NCBI RefSeq assembly: GCF_037392515.1
Contig: NC_090282.1
Coordinates: 56,134,843-56,198,842, forward strand
DNA length: 64,000 bases
Source of the DNA: Haliotis asinina
Lineage: Eukaryota; Mollusca; Gastropoda; Lepetellida; Haliotidae
Reading direction: 5' to 3'
The position numbers were made by a program, and so were the translations under genes. Under the pieces are notes generated by a model that was not told the DNA's origin, searched no databases, and saw only the letters and a list, made by a program, of their open reading frames with translations. Shown one piece after another: positions 1-11,200 of the stretch; within the stretch, counting starts at the first letter, position 1, and each line of letters opens with the position of its first letter.

Positions 1-112
1 TGGACAAGACATTCCGGTGATCAACAGCATGAGCATCGGTCTATGCAACTGGGCTACGATGACACGTGTCAACCAAGAGAGTCTGTCGGTTCAATCCCAC
101 TAGTCGCATCTT
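1..112 (+). repeat. Abalone-type interspersed repeat, 3' part
   Basis: Contains 'gtgatcaacagcatgagcat' and the following body of the family, cut by the window edge. Confidence 0.8.
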
Positions 113-417
113 AAATGTATGGGTTACCGATGATGTATTATAACCAAACTCTTTACGGATCCCATCACATAAGAGTGAATGTAACACACAAATGCAAAAG
201 ATGCATTTTTATCCTGTGTGTTTAAACTATATGTTTGGCCTCTCGATACAATGTAAACACTGACTGTATCGATACTATTTCATGGTTCTAATATTTACTT
301 GTTAGTGTTTGTGTTGTCATATTTTCCTATGTCAAAAATGTTATTCGGTGTGTGCCCTGCATTGGACTGTTGTTCTCTTTTCTTCTGGCGCTAGAAAACA
401 AACAGCCAGGAACCATC

Positions 418-655
418 TAAAACTAGAAATTATGCTTCCTTTAAAAGTACCTTTGGAATGGAATTATACCTGGAACGATTGATAATTGCAAAATTCTAAA
501 ACTAGACATTATACTTTTTTAAAGGTACCTTTGGAACGGAATTACACCTCTAACGATTTAATAATTGCAAAATTCCAAAAGTAGAAGTTATACATTCTTT
601 AAAGGCACGTTTGGAACGGAACTATACTTTAAACCTTTAACTTTTGCAACATTCC
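418..655. repeat. Three-copy tandem repeat of about 78 bp
   Basis: Three diverged direct copies, each with 'aaaggtacctttggaacgga' (variants), 'taataattgcaaaattcc' and 'aaactagaaattata'. Nothing else is recognised in the surrounding 300-1300. Confidence 0.85.
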
Positions 656-1351
656 GCGCGGCCATAGTAGTTTTGTTGCAGTTCCCATGGATCAAAACAC
701 AAAGAGGCACAGGTGTTACTACACCCATGGTTTTAAAAAGTCCGTCGTACTGTGTGTAATGAAGACTGCATCGAAGATGACTACCATGGTTTAATGATTT
801 GTGTCCGTTATAAGTAAATGAAAATCGAGTCCCGACAAAATATTTACATTTGTCCTACACATAACTTGCAGTTTTTTCCCGGGGAAGTAAAGTGATGATA
901 TTATGGTTAGGGCAACACAAAAGGATATTGCCGCACTTATCACATATTACGACAGATCGGTCAATGTTTATTGTTTTTACTTTTCTTATAACGTTGGTTT
1001 TGAATCTTCAAGGTATGAGAAGGTTTACGAAACTTCGTGAGAACATCTTCTAAATATTTATCTATAGAATTTGATAATAAAACAATTAGAACTATAGTGT
1101 CAAAGACATGTTGTACTATTGATTTTGTACACCAATTCTAAATCTACGCATCGATGTTCAGTCTTACAAAATATTTCATATCTCCACTAAGTGGATACTT
1201 AGTTTGTACTGCTGTGATCTTCCATCATGGTATAACAGATTCATTAAATGTTGACTGACAACCTGTATAAACATGTGCTGGAGGCTTACATTCTCTATGA
1301 ATAAAGATATACCCATACTCACCCCAGTTCCATCTTACTTAGCTTTTTGCT

Positions 1352-1505
1352 GTACCTCATGGCCGAGTTAATGGGGTGGCGCCACTAGCGAGTGCTCCTA
1401 TACATATCGCTTGGGTCCCAAGCAGGTGATGTTAAACAACGTTGGGAGGGGAGAGTCAATGCATAGGTGACTCCTGAGAGGTTTTAGGACTTCAGTCCTG
1501 CCCTA
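1352..1505 (+). repeat. 5S-rRNA-like SINE or 5S pseudogene
   Basis: The stretch 'aagcaggtgatgttaaacaa' followed by 'cgttggg', and about 25 bp later 'tgcataggtgactcctgaga', matches in order and spacing the internal control region of animal 5S rRNA genes (A box AAGTTAAGCAACGTCGGG, C box TGGATGGGTGACCGCCTGGGA). The upstream part is diverged from 5S. This fits a 5S-derived SINE or 5S pseudogene; a functional 5S gene is unlikely given the mismatches. Confidence 0.6.
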
Positions 1506-3232
1506 CAACGAAGCACGTGTGATAATGTCTTCTCACCTTATGCAGGTGAGTTGTCTTCAAAACTGCCTCTATTGACCCCGCAGGAAATGTCTACCAAGTG
1601 AAATAAGTCGCGAGACTATTAACCAACAGCCGATTAGACAGCTTGGGTTCTCAGGGGTAATCATGACCAGGCCCCACTTTCTCCAAACAAACTTAAGTCT
1701 GAGTTTTGACTTAAGCTCGAGTTTTTACTCAAATTTGAGAAAATACATGTCCCAGAATGTACTGAAGTTGATATTAAACTCAAAAACAGTAGACAGTTTG
1801 AGTTTTGTGAATACATTGCTTAAGGTGTTTGAGCATTTGAATTAAAAATAAAGCAGTTTCAAATTGCCAATTGAAATCTGAGCAAAAACTATAGCTTAAG
1901 TTTCGAGAAATCGGGGCCTGGTTGTTGCTCTTTGAGCAGGATATCTAGCCTGGGAAAGGCGCGTTATAGATAATATCATTATTACTCCTATTACTATCTC
2001 CTTCGGAATTGTGTGTGGTTACGATGTAATGATCAGACATTAGAGGACAGCATGCTGTATATGGGGAAAGCAAAACGAGTTGTGTAGTTCCAGTCTCTCA
2101 ACAATAATAGATGACTATCAAGCGGATGGTGTTAGTTGTTTATTCATGCTTGATCACATTGAACTGACGCGTGTATGTCTCTGTGTGTGTAAGGCAGAGT
2201 GGGAGAATGCTGTTCCACACTCTGCTTCAGCACTATTTCAGCCAGTCCAGACGACGAGACGACGCATTAAGTCGGATATATCCAAATCGTCGATAATCAT
2301 CATTTTCAGAAGCTGACGAATAAAATATTCTCTTCGATCACACATTTAAGTACACTTTATCGCTCAACTGAACATACAGAAATTCTTATATTCTTCTCGG
2401 ACGCTTACTTTAAATAGCAACGCAGTGGTGCAGCATTTGTGGCGCCATAAAAAGCTAAAGCAGAGTTTCTTGGTCACGATTTACTGCTCTAATCTTTTGT
2501 TTGAATTCCAATTAAATATGTATCTAGGAGTTGTGAGAACCATACCCATGATCGACGTCTTCGACCAGTATCACCTTGGGCTTTTATCTCCATCCCTGCC
2601 CCCCATCCCCACGATGTGTCACCTGGTATTAATGATCACTGCTAAACCGGTGTTGAATCAAACATTCAGGTGTTCAATAGCATCTCATTAAAGATATATA
2701 CATGTCAACTTTGAGATCATGCTGGACACAAACATAGTATTTCTCAGTCAGGCTCAGTCTGAAACCTTTCATCCAAGATAGGTAGGTTATTGTAGTCTTG
2801 TCACGACCTCACTCCATTAATCTGCAATAGAGAGAAAACATTTTTACCATAAATACGATTATGCTTTTCTTAACTTGTAATAGCATATACATACTAGTAT
2901 ATTTCCTGATAGAGACTGTGATAACGCGTTATATGTCAGTACATATTATAAATATTAACCGTGACCGTTTGTGGTGTTGTACCTTGTTATCACTACCTTG
3001 CTTTCACCATGACCAACAGCTTATAATACGTGTAACTGTCAGACAAACAGCAAATATGATACAATTTTGTGCAACTGATGTTGCCCGTGTCGTCAATAGT
3101 GCGAAGAGACTGACTGGTTATTTACTTATTAAATTAAGAAATGCAGAAAAGGCCAAGGAACACATTCGTGAATGTACATGGCTTGTAAAGAATTATCACA
3201 ATAGCTTTAGCAATGTTTTGAGTAAAATCTTA

Positions 3233-3302
3233 TTCATTCATTCACTCACACATTTATTTGTTCATTTACTTATTCATTCATTCATTCATTCATTCATTTT
3301 CT
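3233..3302. repeat. (ATTC)n-type simple repeat
   Basis: Interrupted attcattc tetranucleotide repeats, preceded by related ttcactcac variants. They lie 3' of the gene A stop codon. Confidence 0.9.
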
Positions 3303-3529
3303 TATCCATATTCATGATAAGACGGTGCGTTTTGCATTAACGCAACATAGTTGCGGGCTGGACAACGTTATGTCCTATACATGAGTTCAGAATCAAATTC
3401 GACACATATTTCCTGGCATGTTACAAAAGGGCACATCTAAGGTCACACAAAAGGAAAACGTTGTACAAAAACGTGACGGTGCATGAGACCACCATGGCTG
3501 AAATACAGTTATGTTGACACAGCCTTGTC

Positions 3530-3594
3530 ATCAATATCACTTAGATGTGTGACTTGTCATCAATATCACTTAGATGTGTCACTTGCCATGGAAC
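3530..3594. repeat. 31-bp direct duplication
   Basis: Two nearly identical consecutive copies of a sequence containing 'catcaatatcacttagatgt', just 3' of the gene A stop codon. Confidence 0.9.
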
Positions 3595-3610
3595 TTCCTG
3601 CGTATTCTGA

Positions 3611-5252
3611 CTAGGCTGTCATCCAGGACGCTTCTTTCAACTTCGTTTTTGAAGAAGATTCTGAAACTATGGAGCATCGAGTGATCAGTTTTACGTGACC
3701 TTCCTTCTCAAAACGTGAGCAAGTCTCCATTTCCCAGTGAAAGTGAAACTGAATTAAAACTTTGCGAGAAAGATATAAAATTACAAAAGAAACCATAATT
3801 TCTGAAAATGCCCATGGATGAAATCAACCAATTGCCTGATGTATACATTAGGTGGAGGTTTAGATCAGATGCAACTTTCTTGGCAATAAAATATTCCACG
3901 GTCAGTCTACTGAAGAGTGCAACTACGTTTCCTATATCCCTACCACAGGAAGAGGAATTAGGCCGAACTTAGTTTAACAAATATTTCACGTTTTCACATA
4001 TCAACTACATAAATTGTAGAGATAAATGTGAAAAAAAGTTGTTTTTTTCCTATTTCCGACAGTTCTTTACATACCACTGTTTATGTTCGTCTACTATAGA
4101 CTGTTACTACTGCCTTTGTATACCACTGTTTATGTCAGTGTACCATAGACTGTAACTATTGCCTTTACATACCACAGTTTATGTCCGTGTACTATAGACT
4201 GTAACTGCTGCCTTTAAACATCACTGTTTATGTCTGTGTACCATAGACTGTAACTACTGCCTTTACATACCACAGTTTATGTCCGTCTACCATAGACTGT
4301 AACTACTGCCTTTACATGCCACAGTTTGTCCGTGTACTATAGACTGTAACTGCTGCCTTTAAACACCACTGTTTAGGTCTGTGTACCATAGACTGTAACT
4401 ACTGCCTTTACACACCACTGTTTATGTCCGTCTAGCATAGACTGTAACTACTGCCTTTACATACCACAGTTCATGCTGTCTACTAAAGACTATCTCTAGC
4501 TACCACTGTTTACGTCTGTCTGCTTGAGATTGTAACTACTCCCTCTACATTCCAATGTTCATGTCTGTCTACTCTAGACAGGAACTACTTCATGTACATT
4601 CCACCGTTCATGTCTGTCTACTATATACTATCTTTACCTACAATTGTTTATGTTTGTCTACTCTAGACTGTAACTACTGCCTTTACATACCACTGTCCAT
4701 TTCTCTGTAACAAACATGTCCCTGTCTTGTTCCTCCTGTATTCTTTCTTCATCTTTGCATCTTCTTCCTTTGAGTAGTTCTGCCAACCCTTTGTTCTGTC
4801 CTGCCGCTGCCACACATACCGACTCTCCTCCTCTCGCTTCCCCTCGTCATCTGAACATCCATGTTTGTGTTCATTAATGTTGTTTCGTCCACGGTGTACC
4901 AACTTCACATGGCACAATTACGGAACCGGAGTAAAAACTCTCCCGCATCATACAGCATGGTATAATATCATAGTATCAGGCAGCATATAGCATAGTACAA
5001 TGCTGCATGACGTATAGCCCTAAGTATCAGTCATTAGTATGAATTAGATTTGATTTTATAAAGGTTTATCTCATCCGCAGTTCGTTATAACACATGGAAA
5101 ACTACCAGTGCCCCTACATTCAGCCATGAAAATTACTTTTGCACACCCTCTCTTTCCTTTTCTGTAATTAATACATACCTGCACGTTGGCGACTGGTAAC
5201 CTGCACTGATGTTGGTGCTTGTCGGTCCCGATCTTTTGCTTTCATCACCTTC
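3611..5252 (-). CDS. Gene A exons 13-15: linker and C-terminal WWE domain
   Basis: Exon 13 (5252-5179) is a basic linker. Exon 14 (4850-4687) encodes SRYVWQRQDRTKGWQNYSKE, the W..W..Y core of a WWE domain, followed by GTCLLQRNGQWY. Exon 15 (3748-3611) encodes FHFHWEMETCSRFEKEGHVK and LITRC, which fits the last WWE strands (Y.V.F..M....G..R.V.R), then a 20-residue tail and stop. In known proteins WWE domains bind iso- or poly-ADP-ribose or mediate contacts in ubiquitin ligases. The first core Trp is kept, but the second aromatic position reads R in WQRQD. Two donors 4 nt apart exist at the end of exon 14; TAT|GTAAAG was preferred because it alone keeps the WWE frame. The flanking intron is a 49-bp tandem array. 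Confidence 0.7.
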
Positions 5253-8200
5253 CTGTGGACAATACATTTTAATATTTTCTAGCAACTGTCATTTTATACA
5301 TTACATCGCATCATATTTCAACATAACTCTGACCTCAACTGTGAAACCGTTTCGAGATGATGTTTATCTAGGTCACAGAACACTTTGCAATCATACACAG
5401 ACGGCCAGCTGTGCTCGTACAGTGATTTGAGTCACACTACTACTGTAAATACTATATAATCATATCTTACCGAACTGACACGTCAAATTTGTTGTCTTCA
5501 CCAAATCTGTACTCGTGTATCCGCCCATTGCTCCAACGCACCTGTAACAATACAGTTTACTCCGTGCATATATTGCCTCGCTTACATGACACGAATTTTT
5601 CATTTAATAATGAAATGCAATATTTTCAGATGTCGTATACCACGCATTATTACTTCAATTACTTATGAAGGCAAACAGATGACTGCCCGCATATATCTAC
5701 CTTCACACGCAATCCCCTGATTCTAATGACCACGCCGCAACTCCCTGGTCCACCATCTTGGTTTTCATGAGACCAGTCAGAGCCTGATGTAGTAAACGAT
5801 TAATATTTACGAACATACGAAACCAGTTTGGCTACACTTTAAAGTGGTGATTCATTCAGAACTAATAAATAAAGATATACTTTCAAGTTGTATATCTTCT
5901 ATAACAAGCATTGTCTCTAAGGTGACATCAAACTATTATAAGTGAAGGTCGTAGTTTAGGATGATGTTTAATGTCAACGATACATGAGCAGTCAACCTCT
6001 TTTGATAGCTTGATTTGTGGTTGTTCAAAGACACAAATATTTTCAAGACTCACTTTGACCTTGACATGAAACTGCCTATTGAAAAACATTCAAGGGGAGT
6101 GTTGAAAGTCTATGAAGAAAATGCTGTGAACCATTCTTGAGATATCTTGCTGACAATCTTAACACATGGTTTGATATGCTGAAATCTTCAAAGTGTGGCC
6201 GTGACCTTAACAATTAAATGAAAGTCTGGGCATGGCACCTTCCCTAGTAGTCTGTCGTACAGACCCTGAAGTATAAATATCCAAGAAAGCCCACGCAAGT
6301 CTAGAAAATGTGGCAAGTCTAGATTTCCATACCTTGAAAATGAAGAAAGTCTCAGGTCTCCATTTCATTATATTATTTTGTTTTCATTACGAACGTTTTT
6401 TCAGTAAAATATGTTCATTTCAGAGACAAGCTGTTAGTCTACTTCCCTAGATGAAGCCTCTTGTCAAATATAAAGACAACTGAGGGCATGGTTCTTGAGA
6501 TATCCCGCTGAAAATCTTATCATGCAGGTTAACATGCAGAAATTTTCAAGGTGTTGCTGTAACCTTGACATTTATTTGAAACTCTCCAAAATCCATTGGG
6601 CCGTGCGCCTTCCCTGGATAGTGTTTAATATGGAGAAAATCCAGTGAACGGCTCTTGAGATATCTCGTTGACAAGTGTATAATGTCAAAGTCCCCTTGTG
6701 ACCTTGAAATGAAGGTCATATTTACCATGAATGGGGCCTTTCGCATACTGTGATGAGCCTAGGTACCAAATATGAAAAGAATCCAATCAACGGTTCTTAA
6801 GCTATTCCAGTTCATACGTGTGTATTTGTATTCAATTGCAGCACACTACCTCTCTCGACCTCCACACCGATATCTATCAAGCGCCCCGGGAGCAGCTGTC
6901 GGGGGCGATCTGTTGGCAGGATATCGTATCCTGTAATTACACCACAGCGATACACGTTGCTGAAGCCGTTGTCCCACAGTACCCACACCGATTCTGAAAG
7001 TATGAGAGTAAAAGATTGAAACAATATATGTGATCACGATATTCCAAGTTAATGTGTGACACATTTCCTGTCTTATATAAGCTGTCAGGGACCGGGATAG
7101 ACTTGATCTTCGGTAACCTAGAATGCTTATCGTAAGAGGCGACTAACGTGATCGGGCTTGGTGGACACGTGTCATCGTATCCCAGTTGTGTAGATGCTGT
7201 TCATGCTGTTGATCACTGGTTCAGACTCGATTATTTGCAGGTTGCCGCTATGTAGCTGCAATGTTATCGAGTGCGGAGTAAAACAAATCTCTCAGTAATT
7301 TCTTGTACGATACATAAATCTACACTAATGATAAGTCATATATTACAAGTTTTCTATAGCTGCCACAGCTGATGTGTTCTACCTCCTTCTTCTCCGTGAT
7401 TGTAAACGGTTCCCGGAAGTTCGGAGTCCTGGTTGTCCCACATCCAGTCAGGACCTCTCACAACCCGGGAACCCAACGGGGGAAGATTTTCCTTTATGTA
7501 GATGTTGTCAAATCTGTCTAGTGACTTCATATTTAAGACGCCCTTGTTCAGGATATTGTGGACGAGTGTTGCCACTTGAACCTGAAAATGATTTTGTTAG
7601 AAGGGACAGAATAATTCGAAGTGTCCAGCTCGATGAAACTACAAGTGTAACACGTCACTGATATTTGATTGTCTGAACACCATGAACAGATATATACATT
7701 AATATTCATGTGACATCACTTTGAAATCAAATTTGCAATTGAGGCGGAACTTCATAGTACCGATGTGTCAAACACCCATAGCTCTAGCTCTATGTCAAGA
7801 CTGGACACAGATACGATCTCCTCAGGGCTAAGTCTACATTAAGGAATTCACTAAAGGTTTGAGATCGCCTCGTACAAGGACACTATGAATATCTGTATTC
7901 GGAAGGTAATATAACTTGACCACATATAGTTTGCAGATGCTGCTTATATATAGCATATTCTAGCATAAGAGGAAAGTATCATTTACCTTATCATCATAGC
8001 GGAGATCTAAACCAAAAGCGTCGATAACACGATCGATGATTCGGGCATTGTCAGCATGACATTTCATGTAGTTCAAAACGTTAGCACTGACCCTCTAGAA
8101 ATGATGAAACAGAGATAAACTGACAGTCTGTGTAAATTATCTTATAAGATTGTATCATATGTTATATTTGGGATTACTCTTTCTTAGTAAAGAGCACATT

Positions 8201-11200
8201 GTAGTACTTTTGGGGGTCTATAAAGCACCTCATCCCTGCACACAAAGGGAGTAACCTCAGCAGGTTAAGTGGCTGACTTTGTGTGCAGGCGATTAAATGC
8301 CATACCGATGGGACCCTTCCTCACAAAAAACTACAATTTGTACTTTATCAAGAAAGTGTAATCCCAAATAAAACATATGTTACATTTGACCACTTTCTAA
8401 ATGGCATTATACAATCATTGCTTTCGGTTTTGGGAGCCACGCCAATTTACAATGATCAGAAATGCACACCATGTCTGCAGGGTAGAGTACCAGTTGTCCG
8501 ACTCCCATTGTGGAAGTAACGGTGGCTGGGCGGATTAAGTGCTGGCGATGAAGTGTCTGAGTCTGAGGGTGCGGGATGTAATCTGGATGGGATTCGAACA
8601 CCAAAATTACTAAACTCTGTACGTAACTAACAAAATGTAATGCCAAATATAACTGACCACTTTCTAAATGACATTGAGTAAACTGTGATGTATGATACTT
8701 GTATTTTTTACTACCATGTTAGTGATAGGGCACAATGTCTTTGCATGTAACTTCACATTACACATGTTCTATAGCGGTGTATACCTGTTCTTCTTACCTT
8801 TATCTTCTGGTAATTGCAAAGTGTAGTGAGATCACTTGCTGAGGTGTATGTGCCCAAACTAGCAGATGCCATTTGTTGAAGAAATTCCTGCAGACATAAA
8901 TTCCTGTGTCAAAATATTACACTAAACGTTCACAGCCATTTTGTTCTATACACAAGATGGAATCTGATTCCAAGGATGTTCAAGGTTGTGATTTCTTTTG
9001 CACCAGCGTTTTATGTTCAAATCAGGTTTGTTTAAGTACCTAAAATAAACCTGCATACGTAAAATATTACTGGCGAGGTCAAAATATCAGATGTGACACG
9101 AGGAAAGTGGCCACCTCACCTTGTTGGCATCTCCAGCAGGCACCCACACCAGAGGGTCCGCGATATTCTGTTTGCTTCGGTCACCACTCAAAACACTTGC
9201 AATGGACAGAAGCTTCGTTTTTTCCTGGTACAAACATTTCAGCTTGAGAGAGGTTGGAAAATAAAATGTTAAACAGAAACGATCAATAGAAATGTGTTGG
9301 GAACACCTGTGTTTGTGTGAAAGTCTTTCCCCTTCTCCATTACTTAGACGTGCAGAGGAGTTTAAATACTTACTTTCATAATTCTACAATCTGGGTATTT
9401 TTACAAGTAGACCTATTTTTAGTAAACATGTTTCAATGGATTTTGTAACATACTTGTTCAATGTAAATATAGAGGATATTATATGAGTGCTGTTGTGATA
9501 CTATGTTTTTATTCAATGCTGGCATTTCCCGAGTCGGACCAGTGGATATTCCGATACTGTCGCCCTCGTTGGTAATAAATGATTGTACTCTAAACCTGGT
9601 CATTGATGTGACGACTGTCTGCAGCATGTTTGTGACTTTCGTTGGATGCATGTCCATCGGTGATAAAAACAATCCTTGGTGGAACCTTCAGCAGCCCGAA
9701 TCTGCATACTCCTCCTGAAACAAACCATCATCACAATAAATAGGGTCATCAACAAAAGGCTCCAAACAAAGAGGCAACATTTCGCATTAGGACTCAAACA
9801 GTAGTTCACTAATAGTTTACCTACCTCTAGTTATGCACGCCAAGCTATACAGTAGACCCTGAAGAAGTGGCGAATGTCCCCCAAGACTGATGTCTTCTGT
9901 AAAAGCGAACAACAAGGTTGAACAAAAAATCGGAAACAGTGGACATCTATTCTTAAAAAGGTAGGGCTACTTTCTATTTTCGTTTACGATTGAAACAAAA
10001 TGGCAGATGTATCAATCATTGTTGATATGATAACAACGAATGTTTTGATTATGCATCACCCCTTGACTTCCTTATGACTATAATGGTTTTACAGTAATCG
10101 GTCTTGAAACATGAGTGGTGTATCACGTTGAATTTGCAGGTGTTCGATTTTTTTTGTGACTGTGTGATTTCACCAAATACCAAACCCTAACAACTGTTTA
10201 AACAACAGGTGCAAGATGATTGTCAAAAACAATGGTCATATTGGTTTATCGACCTAGAAAACCGTCAGAAGCAAGACCGACACCCCACGCAAGTGTATAG
10301 GGCTACTGCATCGTGCTTGTACATCACATGGTTTGTGTTCAGGGGTCGTAATCAAGAGAAATGGTGGCGCGTTCATAGGATGTTTGCCGTGTTAACGCTA
10401 TTACTTTCTATCCAAACTGAAAGTTCAGGTTTCCTCATTGTCAACTATGACCACGCGCGGGTGCAGAGAGGCGGCTTTGACAGTTAAAGGAAAGAGAAAG
10501 TTTAAGCTTGAACATTTAACCAATCATAGTTTAATGGAATGGAATGTGCGGTACAACTCTTTCTATTGTTCTGGTCATTTTATCATTGGTAGTATGACTA
10601 TATATCTCCATACACAAAATAGACGATGTACCTATTTTGTCTCTGAGACTCCCATAGTCGTTAGTTAAATGATGCAACACCCTCGGTCGTCCTCCAAATG
10701 TTACAAGTGCAACATTCTCTTCAATGTTATGGCTTTCGGCAATTTCTTCAAGTCCTGTATGGAAAGAAAGCACATGATAAAACCAGAGAAAAAATTGATT
10801 TGGCAAGTCTTGTACAAACCCAGTTCTATCTACTGCACACACCACATTTATATTACGAAATGCACGTGTTTGATCACTCCGTGCATATTTGTGTATATGT
10901 CAATACATTACCGTTGATAAATCTGTGAAGAAAGTCTTTGATGTCCTTCAGTGCCTTGTCACCTATACTCTCGGATGAATCTACGCACAAGACGGTGTCA
11001 AGAGAAGTTTCAGCCATCGGAATATCACCCACTGCAAGAAGAAACACCTAGACCGTGAACCCATGTCTCCATCACTTCCACGATATTGCAACGAGGACCA
11101 AATTACATGGCGTCAATATTATTTGCGATCGACTTTATGAATTTGTCAGACTTGTTCACAAGCATATTGGAATAAACTTGAGTCATTGTGATGACCAAGG

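Larger units (their letters stand above)
1506..3610. other. No gene recognised; 3' flank of gene A
   Basis: Only short unsupported open frames. The palindrome-like Leu/Ser-rich frame at 1663-1845 overlaps repeated 'ttgagttttgactta' motifs and is not convincing. The stretch 2861-3340 is an open frame of 159 codons without recognisable domain, ending in the ATTC repeat; I treat it as chance. Confidence 0.5.

Noticed and set aside
2861-3340. A 159-codon plus-strand frame
   Set aside because: No domain, begins in AT-rich sequence, ends in the ATTC simple repeat, and lies in the 3' flank of gene A.
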